Shown here: piece after piece, positions 42,162 to 52,612 of the stretch
Numbering within the stretch: position 1 is the first letter of the stretch
Layout: every line of letters begins with the position of its first letter
Origin: Buttiauxella agrestis ATCC 33320
GTDB lineage: Bacteria; Pseudomonadota; Gammaproteobacteria; Enterobacterales; Enterobacteriaceae
Direction of reading: 5' to 3'
DNA: 64,000 bases
NCBI RefSeq assembly: GCF_000735355.1
Contig: NZ_JMPI01000001.1
Span: 1 to 64,000, forward strand
Program-made: the position numbers and the translations under genes
The notes under the pieces: model-generated
What the model was told of the DNA's origin: nothing
What the model saw: the letters and a program-made list of their open reading frames with translations, nothing else
Databases searched by the model: none

Positions 42162-44713
42162 CTATTGCTGTACTGCTGAAGCAGCGGGGTTGAGCTATCG
42201 TCATGATTAGCCGGCGTCGCTGCTGTAATGGCCTGGGTGCGGAATGGAATCACCTGTGAGCGCCCATCTACTTTCACAATTTGATAGAACTGTGGCAAGT
42301 TGAAATTGATAAAGCTTGAGCCATAGGTAAAGCGGTCGTGTGAAGACGAGTAGAAGCGGCTGACGTCGCGCACTAAATCTTCTTTGCTTCCTTCACAGTG
42401 GTGATAAACCTCTGCCCGGTTAGTCTCATCCAGAATATAGATATTAAATCCCTGGTCCTCATTCGATTCTTCAAAGAAGAACTGAATGATCCCTTCACTG
42501 GCAAAACCATCTACCACCGGCGGCAACTGAACCTGCTGGTTAGTTTCAACCTGCACCGACAAGCCATGCAGTTTGTTATGGGAAATCGCGCCGTAGAACT
42601 CGACCGCATTCTCCAGTTTTTGCACCGATACGCTCAGGCGTTCAAAGAACAGCCCCCACGTTTGGCCAGAAATACGCAGCGCTTTAAAGCGGCCCGGCTC
42701 CTGACGTGTGCTCGATAAACGGAAGTCGATACATTCAGAAACCAATTGCTGAACGCGGGTGCGGATAAGCCCACGCAGATGCTGGCTATAGCAGAACACT
42801 TCAACGCTATCCGGTGGCGCGGCATCCTGGTGCATTTTGCCCAGAATGGTTTTCAGCGCCTCAATCATCGACTGTTCGCCGTTGAAGTGCAGGGTACGCA
42901 CTTCATTCCAGGAGTTGCGGTAAAGCAGGTCAACGCTTCCCACCAGGCACTGTTGTTGCTGCCCGAAACTGAACACATCCAGCTTACGGAAATCGAAATG
43001 AACCACCTGATTGCGGAATGCCGCCGTCGGGTCGTATTCGAGGTTAACGATAATCGCCAGATGGCGAATTTCGCACGGGCTATACAACGCTTTGGCGGTT
43101 GGCGCAGGCAAACGCAGCGGGAAGTGGTGCGAAACGTCAGCCACCATTTCCTGCAATTTTGGCAAATCACAAATGCCGTTGCCCTTAATAAACAGGCGGG
43201 TGCGCGAGGTCAGCAGGCCGTTGAAGTAGGCCCATGCCACCAGCTTATTAAGATAACGGTTATATTCCAGCGGTTGATGGCTGATGATCGAATCCATGTT
43301 TGGCGCACGGTTGTAGAGATACCAACCTGAACGGTTAGCACGACCCGGCGGAACATGGATAAAGGTCAGGTTCGGTTCTGACAAATCAGGAGAAATCTGC
43401 GGGTTAACCAGCGTGACTTTACCCGGTAGCGCTTCAAACGCTGCGTACAGTTTACGGGTCAATACACCGATATCTTGCGGGCTTGCACTGACGCTGAGGT
43501 TGTTACGACGAGCGAAACGAATCAGGTTGCGATAGCTTTGCATCATCGCATCCAGAAGTTCGTTGTGCGCATCGCGAACCTGGTCGATTTTCCAGTTAGC
43601 GCGGTTATCGAGCATCGCCAGACGCGGTTCGTCCCAGCCCCAGTCTTTGACCAGTTGGCTTAAAACTTCACGACGCCAGCCTACACAGGCACGCTCGCGA
43701 GACAGTTTTTCGCACACTTTCAGATAGAAACAACGACGCACTAAATCCAGGCGCGCAGTGTCTTCGATTTGCGTGAGGTAATGGGTCACACGCTCCAGCA
43801 TCATGCAGTACGGATCAAGCCCAAAGGAGACTATCTCGCCATCATGCAAGCGCTGCTTAATGTCTTTTGCCAGTAAACGAGTATTCGGGTATTCCCAGGA
43901 ATAGGCTTCCAGCAGCAGCGTTTTCAGCACCGCTTTATAAGGTGAATCGATACTTTTATAGAGCTGCCACAGGCTGGCTCCAAAGTACTCTTCCGCCGAC
44001 AGCGTGCTTAAACCACCGAGATCCAGCCATTCGTTTGGCGTGAGCACGCCCTGCGAGTAGAGGCTCATCACGTAATCATCGTAATGATCCTCTTCGTCGC
44101 CAGGCACCATACTCCACAGAATACGTTTACCCGCCAGGCGTACTGCGGTGCGGTAGAATTCATCGAGCAACAAGATGTGTTGGGTAGAACCACAGTCTTC
44201 GCCGCCCAGACTGCCGCTTTCGTTGTGGCGGAAGCGGTTTTCATCAATCAGGAAGAAGCTGACCTCAACACCTAGCGAAGCGGCCCAGCTTTCCAGCACG
44301 CTACATTTACGTTGCAGCAACTGGCGCTCGTCGTTATCGAGCCATGACTGGTGACAAACCCAAATATCCAGATCGGATGAACAGCTCTGCCCAACGGACG
44401 AGGTACTGCCCATTGAATAAAGGCCAGTGATAGGCAATTCACCCGATTCTGTTGTCTGCGGCGGCATGCCGCGCATCAATTCGAGTTCGTTGAGGTAGTG
44501 ACGTTGGGTTTCATCAGGCGTGTAGATGCATATGCCATGTGGAACGTTACCCTCAAGGTAACCTGGCATCAGCGGGTGATGATAATGTAACAATGTTGGC
44601 AGAAGACTGTAGACCTGTTGGAAAGCAGGCCCCATGGCAGCAAGTGCGCGATCTACACGCAGTTGGTTAATGGCATCCAGTCTCTGTTTAAGAGTCTCAA
44701 TATAGAGGTACAA
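42158..44713 (-). CDS. cyaA: Class I adenylate cyclase
   Basis: Makes cAMP, the CRP co-activator. The 851 residues (848 in E. coli) have an N-terminal nucleotidyltransferase-type catalytic domain with [21 protein letters not shown]. The C-terminal half is regulatory and responds to phosphorylated EIIA-glucose. Translation begins at TTG (TTGTACCTCTATATT), the inefficient start used by E. coli cyaA to limit expression. A CRP site upstream should give negative feedback. The C-terminal tail has extra Ala/Asp residues before LLQQYSNS. Confidence 0.97.
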   Translation of the reverse strand: MYLYIETLKQRLDAINQLRVDRALAAMGPAFQQVYSLLPTLLHYHHPLMPGYLEGNVPHGICIYTPDETQRHYLNELELMRGMPPQTTESGELPITGLYSMGSTSSVGQSCSSDLDIWVCHQSWLDNDERQLLQRKCSVLESWAASLGVEVSFFLIDENRFRHNESGSLGGEDCGSTQHILLLDEFYRTAVRLAGKRILWSMVPGDEEDHYDDYVMSLYSQGVLTPNEWLDLGGLSTLSAEEYFGASLWQLYKSIDSPYKAVLKTLLLEAYSWEYPNTRLLAKDIKQRLHDGEIVSFGLDPYCMMLERVTHYLTQIEDTARLDLVRRCFYLKVCEKLSRERACVGWRREVLSQLVKDWGWDEPRLAMLDNRANWKIDQVRDAHNELLDAMMQSYRNLIRFARRNNLSVSASPQDIGVLTRKLYAAFEALPGKVTLVNPQISPDLSEPNLTFIHVPPGRANRSGWYLYNRAPNMDSIISHQPLEYNRYLNKLVAWAYFNGLLTSRTRLFIKGNGICDLPKLQEMVADVSHHFPLRLPAPTAKALYSPCEIRHLAIIVNLEYDPTAAFRNQVVHFDFRKLDVFSFGQQQQCLVGSVDLLYRNSWNEVRTLHFNGEQSMIEALKTILGKMHQDAAPPDSVEVFCYSQHLRGLIRTRVQQLVSECIDFRLSSTRQEPGRFKALRISGQTWGLFFERLSVSVQKLENAVEFYGAISHNKLHGLSVQVETNQQVQLPPVVDGFASEGIIQFFFEESNEDQGFNIYILDETNRAEVYHHCEGSKEDLVRDVSRFYSSSHDRFTYGSSFINFNLPQFYQIVKVDGRSQVIPFRTQAITAATPANHDDSSTPLLQQYSNS

Positions 44714-44805
44714 GACATATCGCCTGATGGTTTCAGTATTACGAAAAAACCCGTTTCCCGGTTATTGCCTCTATTATAAACGACAAGGCAAAGAATTGCT
44801 GGAAA

Positions 44806-44821
44806 CGTGATCAATTTAACA
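44806..44821. promoter_or_regulatory. CRP site of cyaA
   Basis: On the minus strand TGTTAAATTGATCACG matches the CRP repressor site of the main E. coli cyaA promoter almost base for base. It lies about 95 bp upstream of the TTG start. The remainder of the 44714-44994 spacer should contain the divergent cyaA and hemC promoters. Confidence 0.78.
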
Positions 44822-44994
44822 CCTTGCTGGTTGACCGTAAAGAAAGATGCGCTACTCGCCAAGTTCCTTACCGTCTACCCGCTTTATCTTCCATAATACG
44901 AAATATGTCCCTCTTTTCCGCAAACCCGTTGAAACTGACAGCCTTCCTTGAAGAGTGGTAGGATGGTCAGGGACGATAATTACGGTAACAAGCA

Positions 44995-45936
44995 ATGTTA
45001 GACAATGTATTAAGAATTGCCACTCGCCAAAGCCCATTAGCACTTTGGCAAGCACAATATGTCAAACAACGCCTCGAAGCGTGCCATCCCCAGCTCACGG
45101 TTGAACTGGTGCCTATGGTTACGCGTGGCGATATCATTCTTGATACACCGCTGGCAAAAGTAGGCGGTAAGGGATTGTTTGTCAAAGAGTTGGAACTCGC
45201 ACTGCTTGAAGGCCGGGCAGATATTGCCGTGCATTCAATGAAAGATGTGCCGGTCGAATTTCCTGAAGGCTTAGGTTTAGTGACCATTTGCGAACGCGAC
45301 GATCCTCGCGACGCCTTTGTCTCGAATAATTTCGCCAGTCTGGATGATTTACCCGCAGGCAGCATCGTGGGTACTTCAAGCCTACGCCGCCAGTGTCAGA
45401 TTGCCGAACGCCGCCCGGATCTGGTGATTCGTTCATTGCGCGGCAACGTTGGCACCCGTCTGGGTAAGCTCGACAACGGTGATTATGACGCGATTATTCT
45501 GGCAGTAGCCGGGCTGAACCGTCTTGGTCTGCAATCACGTATCCGTTACGCATTACCAGCGGAAGTGTCTCTGCCCGCTGTAGGCCAGGGCGCGGTGGGG
45601 ATTGAATGCCGTCTTGATGATGAGCACGCTCAAGCACTGCTCGCTTCACTTAACCATGAAGAGACTGCAACTCGCGTCCGTGCTGAACGCGCCATGAATA
45701 TGCGCCTTGAAGGTGGGTGCCAGGTGCCGATTGGCAGTTATGCAGAATTGAAAGACGGTGAGCTATGGCTGCGGGCATTAGTGGGCGCACCTGACGGCTC
45801 GATTCTGGTACGTGGTGAACGCCGCGGTAAGCCAGAAGACGCCGAAGTCATGGGCGTTTCGCTGGCAGAAGAGCTTCTCGATAAAGGCGCGCGCGAAATT
45901 CTTGCCGCCGTTTATGACGGAGATGCTCCGGCATGA
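44995..45936 (+). CDS. hemC: Porphobilinogen deaminase (hydroxymethylbilane synthase)
   Basis: Joins four porphobilinogens into hydroxymethylbilane. The 313 residues equal E. coli HemC. The dipyrromethane cofactor is attached to the Cys in [12 protein letters not shown], near residue 242. Arg-rich binding segments TSSLRRQCQ and [15 protein letters not shown] and the catalytic Asp in VHSMKDVP are present. It is the first gene of hemCDXY and overlaps hemD by 4 nt. Confidence 0.98.
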   Translation: MLDNVLRIATRQSPLALWQAQYVKQRLEACHPQLTVELVPMVTRGDIILDTPLAKVGGKGLFVKELELALLEGRADIAVHSMKDVPVEFPEGLGLVTICERDDPRDAFVSNNFASLDDLPAGSIVGTSSLRRQCQIAERRPDLVIRSLRGNVGTRLGKLDNGDYDAIILAVAGLNRLGLQSRIRYALPAEVSLPAVGQGAVGIECRLDDEHAQALLASLNHEETATRVRAERAMNMRLEGGCQVPIGSYAELKDGELWLRALVGAPDGSILVRGERRGKPEDAEVMGVSLAEELLDKGAREILAAVYDGDAPA

Positions 45937-46673
45937 CGATACTGGTCACCCGCCCTTCCCCCGCAGGGGATGAATTAGTGAGCAGACTGCGCGCACTGGG
46001 GCAGGTGGCGTATAGCTTCCCTCTCATCGAGTTTTCCCCGGGGCGGCAGTTGGATAAATTGCCGTCCATGTTGGCGAGCCTTTCCGAAGGTGACCTGGTA
46101 TTCCTTTTATCGCAGCACGTTATACATTTTGCTCATCCGCAATTAAAGCAGAACGCTATGTCATGGCCTGCAAGTCTTGCCTGGTTTGCTATTGGACGTA
46201 CAACTGCGTTAGCTTTTCACACTGTTAGCCATTTACCGGTTCGTTATCCGCAAGACAGAGAAACGACGGAAGTGTTGCTACAATTACCTGAATTACAAAA
46301 TGTTGCCGGGAAACGGGCGCTCATTTTGCGTGGGAATGGTGGTCGTGAACTGTTGGGCGAAACGCTGGCAGAACGCGGCGCAGAGGTCATTTTCTGCGAA
46401 TGCTACCAAAGAAATGCCAGGATTTATGATGGAACGGAAGAAGCCTTTCGCTGGCGCGAACGTGGGGTTTCAACGCTGGTCGTAACGAGCGGTGAAATGC
46501 TACAACAACTTTATGCACTCATTCCCGAATGGTATCGAACAAATTGGTTACTCCACTGCCGGCTTATCGTCGTCAGTGAGCGTCTGGCAGGCCTTGCCCA
46601 GGAATTGGGCTGGCAAGATATTCGGGTCGCCGATAACGCTGACAATGATGCGCTGCTTCGCGCATTACAATAA
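45933..46673 (+). CDS. hemD: Uroporphyrinogen-III synthase
   Basis: Closes hydroxymethylbilane to uroporphyrinogen III with inversion of ring D. The 246-residue length equals E. coli. Sequence in this family is weakly conserved. [22 protein letters not shown] at the start, [24 protein letters not shown] in the second domain and [11 protein letters not shown] are recognisable. ATG overlaps the hemC stop (ATGA). hemX follows after 74 bp. Confidence 0.96.
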   Translation: MTILVTRPSPAGDELVSRLRALGQVAYSFPLIEFSPGRQLDKLPSMLASLSEGDLVFLLSQHVIHFAHPQLKQNAMSWPASLAWFAIGRTTALAFHTVSHLPVRYPQDRETTEVLLQLPELQNVAGKRALILRGNGGRELLGETLAERGAEVIFCECYQRNARIYDGTEEAFRWRERGVSTLVVTSGEMLQQLYALIPEWYRTNWLLHCRLIVVSERLAGLAQELGWQDIRVADNADNDALLRALQ

Positions 46674-46747
46674 ACCTTGACCCAAAATAATTCGAGTTCC
46701 AGGAAGGCGGCTTGAAGCATGAAGGGTAAATAATATGGGATGCCACA

Positions 46748-47923
46748 ATGACGGAACAACAGAACACCTCCGCCATGGTTGAAGAGACCACACCTGCGGT
46801 AGAAAACAAACCGCTTCCAGAACAACCACCACAAAAAAATCGTAGTGGTATTGCAGGCATTGCGCTGGGCGCTATCGCCATTGCAATTGCTCTGGCGCTG
46901 GGTGCAGGTCTGTACAGCTACGGTAAGCATGAGGTGGCGGCACAAAACACCACCAGCGATGCTCTGGCAACGCAACTGACCGCGATCCAAAAGCAGCAAG
47001 AGCAGCAGCAATCAGCTCTGGAAGCCACCATCAAGCAGCAGGCCACTGCGCTTGAAGAGTCGAATCGCCAACAGGCAAATCTGGCGCGTGAACTGAATGA
47101 AGTACAGCAAAAAGTCGCTACTATTTCTGGCAGCGATGCGAAAACATGGCTGCTGGCACAATCCGACTTCCTGGTGAAATTGGCAGGGCGCAAACTGTGG
47201 AGCGATCAGGACGTCACGACCGCCGCCGCATTATTGAAAAGTGCCGATGCCAGCCTGGCAGATATGAATGACCCAAGCCTGCTTCCCGTTCGTCGTGCGC
47301 TAACAGACGACATATCAACGCTGTCTGCGATTACTCAGGTTGATTACGACGGGATAATTCTCAAGCTCAATCAGCTTTCTAATCAAGTTGATAACCTGCG
47401 TCTGGCGGATAACGATACCGACGATACGCCGATGGATTCCGATGGTAGTGAACTTTCTTCTACCGTGACTGAATGGCGTCAAAATCTGACCAAAAGCTGG
47501 CACAACTTTATGGATAGCTTCATTACTATTCGTCGCCGCGATGAAACCGCCGTTCCGCTTTTGGCTCCGAACCAGGATGTTTATCTGCGTGAGAACATCC
47601 GTTCGCGCTTGCTGGTTGCAGCGCAAGCAGTGCCACGTCATCAGGAAGAAACCTACAAGCAATCGCTGGAAAATGTTTCGACCTGGGTGCGTGCTTATTA
47701 CGACACCAGCGACAGCGTGACAAAATCTTTCCTTGATGATCTGGACTCGCTCAGCCAGCAAACCATCAATATGGATGTCCCGCAAACTCTGGAAAGCCAG
47801 CCGCTGCTGGAAAAGCTGATGCAGACTCGGGTGCGTAATTTGCTCGCTCAACCCGCTGCAAATGCCAGTGCTCCAGCAGAACCCGCGCCTGAACAGGCTC
47901 CCGCACCCGCTCAAGGAGAATAA
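46748..47923 (+). CDS. hemX: Membrane protein HemX
   Basis: Inner-membrane protein of the hem operon. The former methyltransferase assignment is unsupported, since no SAM motif is visible. Of 391 residues, the first ~35 are cytosolic and Pro-rich. One span follows ([25 protein letters not shown]). A Gln-rich periplasmic coiled coil comes next ([29 protein letters not shown] region), then a helical domain. The Ala/Pro tail ends near [14 protein letters not shown]. hemY begins 2 bp after the stop. Confidence 0.93.
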   Translation: MTEQQNTSAMVEETTPAVENKPLPEQPPQKNRSGIAGIALGAIAIAIALALGAGLYSYGKHEVAAQNTTSDALATQLTAIQKQQEQQQSALEATIKQQATALEESNRQQANLARELNEVQQKVATISGSDAKTWLLAQSDFLVKLAGRKLWSDQDVTTAAALLKSADASLADMNDPSLLPVRRALTDDISTLSAITQVDYDGIILKLNQLSNQVDNLRLADNDTDDTPMDSDGSELSSTVTEWRQNLTKSWHNFMDSFITIRRRDETAVPLLAPNQDVYLRENIRSRLLVAAQAVPRHQEETYKQSLENVSTWVRAYYDTSDSVTKSFLDDLDSLSQQTINMDVPQTLESQPLLEKLMQTRVRNLLAQPAANASAPAEPAPEQAPAPAQGE

Positions 47924-47925
47924 GC

Positions 47926-49122
47926 ATGATTAAAGTCTTATTACTCTTTCTGCTGCTGATCGCCGGGATCGTACTTGGGCCAATGTTAGCCGGGCACCAG
48001 GGTTACGTTCTGATTCAGACTGACAACTACAACGTCGAAACCAGCGTCACGGGTCTGGTGATCATTCTGATCCTGACCATGGTAGTGCTCTTCGCCATTG
48101 AATGGGTGCTGCGCCGCGTATTCCGCACCGGTGCTCGTACTCGTGGTTGGTTTGTTGGGCGCAAGAGCAGTCGCGCACGTAAGCAAACAAAAGCTGCATT
48201 GCTGAAACTGGCTGAAGGTGATCACCAACAAGTTGAAAAGCTGATGCTGAAAAATGCCGATCATGCCGAGCAACCTGTGGTGAACTACCTTATGGCGGCC
48301 GAAGCTGCACAGCAACGCGGGGATGAAATTCGTGCCAATCAGCATCTTGAACGAGCTTCCGAACTGGCAGATAACGATCAATTACCGGTCGAGATTACCC
48401 GTGTTCGTTTGCAGTTAGCCCGCAATGAAAATCATGCCGCGCGTCATGGTGTCGATAAGCTGCTGGAGATTTCTCCGCGCCATCCTGAGGTTCTGCGTCT
48501 TGCAGAAATGGCATATGTCCGCACCGGTGCGTGGGGTTCGTTACTCGATATTTTGCCAGCGATGGACAAAGTACAGATTGGTGACGAAACTCATCGCCTC
48601 GCATTGCAACAGCAAGCCTGGATTGGCTTGATGGATCAGGCAATGGCGGAGCAAGGCAACGATGGTCTGAAAACCTGGTGGAAGAATCAAAGCCGTAAGA
48701 CTCGCCACGAAACCGTGCTGCAAGTCGCGATGGCAGAGCATCTTATTGAATGTGACGATCATGACGCCGCGCAGGAAATCATTCTTGATGGCCTGAAGCG
48801 CCATTATGACGAACGTCTGATATTACTGATGCCGCGCCTGAAATCTGGCAATCCGGAGCAGCTTGAGAAAGCTCTGCGCCAGCAGATCAAAACGCAGGGC
48901 GATCGTCCGTTGTTATACAGCACGCTCGGCCAGTTGCTGATGAAACACGGTGAATGGCAGCAGGCATCCGAGGCTTTCCGTGAGGCAATTAAACAGCGCC
49001 CAGACGCTTTTGATTACGCATGGCTGGCTGATTGCCTGGATAAGCTGCATAACCCGGAAGAAGCGGCTCTGATGCGCCGTGACGGTCTGCTGCTCACTCT
49101 GCAAAACAACACGGGTTCGTAA
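47926..49122 (+). CDS. hemY: Heme biosynthesis-associated TPR protein HemY
   Basis: Inner-membrane protein of the HemY family. Two N-terminal spans (residues 2-22 and about 42-62) are followed by a basic segment (GRKSSRARKQTKAAL) and TPR-like helical repeats to the end. The 398 residues match E. coli HemY. It is not the oxygen-dependent protoporphyrinogen oxidase that has the same name in Bacillus. Its exact role in tetrapyrrole synthesis is unsettled. A terminator follows the stop by 5 bp. Confidence 0.95.
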   Translation: MIKVLLLFLLLIAGIVLGPMLAGHQGYVLIQTDNYNVETSVTGLVIILILTMVVLFAIEWVLRRVFRTGARTRGWFVGRKSSRARKQTKAALLKLAEGDHQQVEKLMLKNADHAEQPVVNYLMAAEAAQQRGDEIRANQHLERASELADNDQLPVEITRVRLQLARNENHAARHGVDKLLEISPRHPEVLRLAEMAYVRTGAWGSLLDILPAMDKVQIGDETHRLALQQQAWIGLMDQAMAEQGNDGLKTWWKNQSRKTRHETVLQVAMAEHLIECDDHDAAQEIILDGLKRHYDERLILLMPRLKSGNPEQLEKALRQQIKTQGDRPLLYSTLGQLLMKHGEWQQASEAFREAIKQRPDAFDYAWLADCLDKLHNPEEAALMRRDGLLLTLQNNTGS

Positions 49123-49127
49123 CACCC

Positions 49128-49155
49128 AAGGGCGATCTCTTCGCCCTTTTCCTTT
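49128..49155 (+). terminator. Intrinsic terminator of hemCDXY
   Basis: The stem AAGGGCGA / TCGCCCTT with a 5-nt loop is followed by TTCCTTT. It separates the hem operon from the convergent glmZ gene. Confidence 0.85.
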
Positions 49156-49177
49156 CTCGAATTCCCTCTCCGTATGC

Positions 49178-49381
49178 AAAAAAAAACACCTGCCAATAGG
49201 CAGGTGTTAAAACAGGTCTGTATGACAACTAAGTGGTGCTTCACTCAACGTTGTGTCCATGGTGTTGGATGAGGTCTGAAAGACGACATCTGTCGGTGGA
49301 CGATAAGCACCGTAATCGGCTCTGCGTCATTCCTGGGTTTATGAAGCCTAAGCAAACATAAGAAGTGGAATGAGCATCTAC
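49178..49381 (-). ncRNA. glmZ: Small regulatory RNA GlmZ
   Basis: The minus strand begins GTAGATGCTCATTCCA and contains GAATGACGCAGAGCCG, GGTGCTTATCGTCCAC and CATGGACACAACGTTGAG. These are blocks of the E. coli GlmZ RNA, which also lies next to hemY. GlmZ pairs with the glmS leader, with Hfq, to raise glucosamine-6-phosphate synthase. RapZ and RNase E control its decay. The terminator stem AACACCTGCC / GGCAGGTGTT ends in a run of nine T. Length is about 204 nt against 207 in E. coli. Confidence 0.93.
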
Positions 49382-49392
49382 ACATATATTAT

Positions 49393-49408
49393 TGCATGAT
49401 GCATGCCA
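49393..49408 (-). promoter_or_regulatory. Sigma-54 promoter of glmZ
   Basis: On the minus strand TGGCATGCATCATGCA has the invariant GG and GC dinucleotides separated by 10 nt. The GC is about 13 bp upstream of the predicted GlmZ 5' end at 49381. A sigma-70-like AT-rich -10 (AATAATATAT) overlaps just downstream, so dual promoters are possible, as in E. coli. Confidence 0.75.
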
Positions 49409-49449
49409 GGTTTGTATTCGAAATTAATATGACAATGTAATTTCTTTTT

Positions 49450-49462
49450 GATCAGTATGTTA
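49450..49462 (+). promoter_or_regulatory. Possible IHF site in the glmZ control region
   Basis: GATCAGTATGTTA matches the WATCARNNNNTTR IHF consensus at all but the first position. It lies between the sigma-54 promoter and the activator sites, where DNA bending is expected. Evidence is weak on its own. Confidence 0.4.
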
Positions 49463-49520
49463 TGCGATTCATTGTTGGCGCAGCGCTGGCTGTTTAAGGA
49501 CCCTGGTTGGATAGCATAAA

Positions 49521-49632
49521 TGTCTCCATTTAGAGACAGATAAACAGGCAATCAAAACTAGTTATTTATATCAATGAGTTATGAGTCACCAAACGGCGAC
49601 AACAAAAGCAGGAATGTCGCAAATAAGAGACT
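49521..49632. promoter_or_regulatory. Three GlrR-type activator sites upstream of glmZ
   Basis: The GlrR/QseF motif TGTC-N10-GACA occurs perfectly at 49521-49538. One-mismatch copies lie at 49584-49601 (AGTC-N10-GACA) and 49615-49632 (TGTC-N10-GACT). They sit 140-250 bp upstream of the glmZ start. Spacings of 63 and 31 bp are near whole helical turns. This is the layout known for GlrR control of glmZ/glmY. Confidence 0.75.
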
Positions 49633-49700
49633 GGGATTGAGATGGACTGTTTTCGCAAGGGTGTCGGATGACGCTGCGCTGATACGACCTACGAAACGGT

Positions 49701-49769
49701 AAACTACAGACGTAAAAAAGCCCAACCTTTCGGTTGGGCTTTCTTGAATTTGGTCGGCGAGAGAGGATT
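49701..49769 (-). repeat. Second copy of the proM terminator plus the tRNA 3' end
   Basis: This 69-bp segment repeats 49851-49919 at an offset of exactly 150 bp with four mismatches. It includes a second intrinsic terminator (49718-49741, AAGCCCAACC / GGTTGGGCTT, then TTTTTT on the minus strand) and the last 19 nt of tRNA-Pro including CCA. The four mismatches make two compensatory base-pair changes in the stem. Between the copies lie about 80 bp with three short hairpins and no gene. No recognisable integrase gene is present. Confidence 0.85.
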
Positions 49770-49867
49770 ATTCCCCTGCGGGCCGTTGCTAAAGCAACGT
49801 TGTCTCGCTTCGCTCGGCTCAAACCTCCTTCGGAGATTCTTATCCTCTTTAAACTACAGACGTAAAA

Positions 49868-49891
49868 AAACCCAATCTTTCGATTGGGTTT
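49868..49891 (-). terminator. Intrinsic terminator of the argX-hisR-leuT-proM operon
   Basis: On the minus strand the stem AAACCCAATC / GATTGGGTTT with a GAAA tetraloop is followed by TTTTTTT in register with the stem end. It begins 9 nt past the proM CCA end. Confidence 0.88.
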
Positions 49892-49900
49892 TCTTGAATT

Positions 49901-49977
49901 TGGTCGGCGAGAGAGGATTCGAACCTCCGACCCACTGGTCCCAAACCAGTTGCGCTACCAAGCTGCGCTACTCGCCG
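49901..49977 (-). tRNA. proM: tRNA-Pro (anticodon TGG)
   Basis: A 77-nt gene with encoded CCA. The acceptor CGGCGAG pairs with CTCGCCG. The anticodon loop TTTGGGA gives anticodon TGG, and the T-arm contains GGTTCGAATCC. It matches E. coli proM and is the last of four clustered tRNAs. Confidence 0.97.
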
Positions 49978-50013
49978 AAATACTGCTTCACTTCTTATTG
50001 CTTAACTTAGAGA

Positions 50014-50100
50014 TGGTGCGAAGAGAGGGACTTGAACCCTCACGTCCGTAAGAACACTAACACCTGAAGCTAGCGCGTCTACCAATTCCGCCACCTTCGC
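50014..50100 (-). tRNA. leuT: tRNA-Leu (anticodon CAG)
   Basis: An 87-nt class II tRNA with a long variable arm and encoded CCA. It starts GCGAAGGTGGCGGAATTGG, has anticodon CAG within GCTTCAGGTG, and matches E. coli leuT. It is third in the operon. Confidence 0.97.
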
Positions 50101-50116
50101 AATATCACTAAATTAA

Positions 50117-50193
50117 TGGGGTGGCTAATGGGACTCGAACCCACGACAACTGGAATCACAATCCAGGGCTCTACCAACTGAGCTATAGCCACC
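50117..50193 (-). tRNA. hisR: tRNA-His (anticodon GTG)
   Basis: A 77-nt gene with encoded CCA, starting GGTGGCTATAGCTCAGTTGG. The anticodon is GTG in GATTGTGATT. It matches E. coli hisR and is second in the operon. Confidence 0.97.
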
Positions 50194-50265
50194 ACTGTAA
50201 ATCTTTTCGCGCGGTCTTCTTTCTAAGAAAGTTGAGCCGCCGCAGCTCCAGCGCCATTCAAATAA

Positions 50266-50342
<77 letters not shown>

Positions 50343-50363
50343 ATAGCGCCGTTGCGGGGTCGG

Positions 50364-50392
50364 ATATTACGGCCTTCATGCCCACCTGTCTA
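50364..50392 (-). promoter_or_regulatory. Stable-RNA promoter of the argX operon
   Basis: On the minus strand TAGACA (50387-50392) and TAATAT (50364-50369) are 17 bp apart. A GC-rich discriminator CCGACCCCGC follows, as expected for a stringently controlled tRNA promoter. The rest of the spacer up to wecG (50393-50498) shows no gene; yifK, found here in E. coli, is absent. Confidence 0.82.
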
Positions 50393-50498
50393 GTGCTTAT
50401 TTCAATAAAATGCGCATTTGGTTACGCTTTGCACATTCTGATGATTATACAGCCAAAAACACCCGCTAAACTCGCTTTATCTCTACAAACACTGCCGC

Positions 50499-51239
50499 TT
50501 ACAGCCGTCCTGTGTAATGCCAGCCCAGATATCGCAGCAACTTAATTTGACGCGTAATGCGGCTCGGTTGCGACAATAATCGATATAACCACTCCAGACC
50601 CAGGTTTTGCCAGACCTTTGGCGCACGTTTCACATGGCCGGTGAAAACATCGTAGGTGCCACCCACGCCCATATACAAAGCATCAGGATAAACCTTGCGG
50701 CAATCGCGCATGAAGATTTCCTGGCGTGGCGATCCCATCGCGACCGTGATTATCGCCGCACCGCTGTCGCGAATACGCTCGAATAAAGCGGCTTGTTGTT
50801 CGGGTTTAAAGTAGCCATCCTGACTACCGACAATATTGACCTGCCACTGCCCACGCAGCTTTACTTCAGTTTGCGCCAGTATTTCCGGTTTGCCGCCAAT
50901 CAGAAACACAGGTGTCCCCTCCCGCCCGGCACGCTGCATCAATGCTTCCCAGAGATCGGCTCCTGGTACACGCGACACCACGGCCCCCGGAAACTTTTTA
51001 CGAATCGAGCGCACAACACTGATGCCATCTGCGTATTTGTATTCTGCATTCTCGATTAACGTTCGCACTTCTTGCTCACGTTCAGCAGCAAGGATTTTCT
51101 CAGCGTTAATCGCCACCAGCGTCCCACTACGCAGCGAGCCACCTGCGTAGAGATAATCCAAAGCATGTTGCATATCGCGCCAGCCCAAAAGCTCCAGGCC
51201 GCGAATCGCATAAGACGGAGCGGTAGTTAGCTCGTTCAT
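50499..51239 (-). CDS. wecG: UDP-ManNAcA transferase (ECA lipid II synthase)
   Basis: GT26 (TagA/CpsF-type) glycosyltransferase that adds N-acetyl-mannosaminuronate to GlcNAc-PP-undecaprenol in enterobacterial common antigen synthesis. The 246 residues match E. coli WecG in length. Family motifs are [40 protein letters not shown] and [18 protein letters not shown], followed by a basic, membrane-binding C-terminus. The ATG overlaps the wzyE stop by 4 nt. It is the last gene of the ECA cluster. Confidence 0.96.
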   Translation of the reverse strand: MNELTTAPSYAIRGLELLGWRDMQHALDYLYAGGSLRSGTLVAINAEKILAAEREQEVRTLIENAEYKYADGISVVRSIRKKFPGAVVSRVPGADLWEALMQRAGREGTPVFLIGGKPEILAQTEVKLRGQWQVNIVGSQDGYFKPEQQAALFERIRDSGAAIITVAMGSPRQEIFMRDCRKVYPDALYMGVGGTYDVFTGHVKRAPKVWQNLGLEWLYRLLSQPSRITRQIKLLRYLGWHYTGRL

Positions 51240-52612
51240 GATATTCCTTGTGATGCATTTTGGGAGTCAGACATCACGCGTGGCGAACGACGTAGCCGTT
51301 GATGAACTAATCCCGCACTATCAAATAACCAGTAAAGGAGTTTTGCCAGCAACAGGCAGGCACCAAAAATCACAATGAAAAACACCACGCGGGAAACAAA
51401 GGAATCAAGCCCCTCTCTCGCCAGCACAATCATGTTAAAGATGGCCCCGAAACAGAAGCTATGCAAAATGGCAGCTTTATACTTGTTGGTTTCCCGGTTG
51501 CCCAGTTCATACAACCAATCAAACCATTTGATAATCAGACCCACCACAACGGCACCCAGCGGGATAAACCACACGCCGCCCATAACCACCAGCGATCCAA
51601 TTAACGTCGGTGAAATCGCCAGCCCTGAATGGTTGTTGAGGATTTCCCAGGTAAAGTAGTTCGCGCTATTCAGCACGATGCCCGGACGACTCGGCCATAA
51701 CCAGGTGGGGATAAAGACATAGAAATCACGGACAATCGGTGCCAGGCCCTGGAACTCAATTTTGTCGTAATTTTGCAGCAGTAACGCGAGATTTTCCCAC
51801 GGCGAGAAAGTATCGCGCGTCAGATACAAGAAGGTATAAAACGCTTCGTCGCCGCTCACGTCCATACCGTAGCGCTTTAGCGCCAACCAGAACATGCCGA
51901 CAATGCCGAATATCCCCGCTGCCGCCAGCATCCACAACGAAATCCAGCCGCGAATAATACCGATGAACAAGAAGATGGCGAACGCGATGATAATATTGGC
52001 GCGAGTCCCGCCGACAATCATATAAGTCAACAAACCAAACGCGACGGTGCTGACCAGGAAAAACATCCAGGAACGGCCATCCTGCTTGAGAAAATAGACC
52101 ACCAACATCGCGGGAATAAAGAAGTAGAAGAAGCGTTTTAACGCAACGCCTGAGACTTCGCTGGAGAATATCTGGCTGTACGAATGCAGTTTAAACAGCA
52201 AGAAACCGTTATGCATAAAGAAGATGCCGACGCTCACCAATGCCACTACGGCCAGCATCACCCACGTCAAATGCGTTTCAACGCGATTCATCGTAAACAC
52301 AGGCTGCCGAACCGCGTTGCTTCGTTTCTCCCGCAAGCGTGTTTTGTAGGCAACATAATAGATGCCATAAAAGCACGCGGCTGCTAGCTGCGCTTGCAAT
52401 AGAACGTCTGCTGGAACGACTGACACCCCAAAGCGGAAGACTAATGTGCAGGTAAACGGAAAGCCGAAGAAAAACGTCAGCAAATACAATAGCGAGAAGA
52501 AGACATTGAAATTAAAACGTACCCGGCGGAATTCCTGGTACGTTAAAATGCCAATGAACATTACCGAGACAAACCAGACCACAAACAAACCGCCAAATTG
52601 CAGCAAACTCAT
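51236..52612 (-). CDS. wzyE: ECA polysaccharide polymerase WzyE
   Basis: Polytopic inner-membrane polymerase that joins ECA trisaccharide repeats on the periplasmic side, with length set by WzzE. I chose the ATG at 52612 ([14 protein letters not shown]), overlapping the wecF stop by 4 nt. It gives 458 residues (450 in E. coli). About ten or more hydrophobic segments are visible. The central [19 protein letters not shown] and [12 protein letters not shown] regions are well conserved. Confidence 0.96.
   Translation of the reverse strand: MSLLQFGGLFVVWFVSVMFIGILTYQEFRRVRFNFNVFFSLLYLLTFFFGFPFTCTLVFRFGVSVVPADVLLQAQLAAACFYGIYYVAYKTRLREKRSNAVRQPVFTMNRVETHLTWVMLAVVALVSVGIFFMHNGFLLFKLHSYSQIFSSEVSGVALKRFFYFFIPAMLVVYFLKQDGRSWMFFLVSTVAFGLLTYMIVGGTRANIIIAFAIFLFIGIIRGWISLWMLAAAGIFGIVGMFWLALKRYGMDVSGDEAFYTFLYLTRDTFSPWENLALLLQNYDKIEFQGLAPIVRDFYVFIPTWLWPSRPGIVLNSANYFTWEILNNHSGLAISPTLIGSLVVMGGVWFIPLGAVVVGLIIKWFDWLYELGNRETNKYKAAILHSFCFGAIFNMIVLAREGLDSFVSRVVFFIVIFGACLLLAKLLYWLFDSAGLVHQRLRRSPRVMSDSQNASQGIS

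Noticed and set aside
42746-43330. 194-codon frame on the plus strand inside cyaA
   Set aside because: Shadow of cyaA with no recognisable domain.
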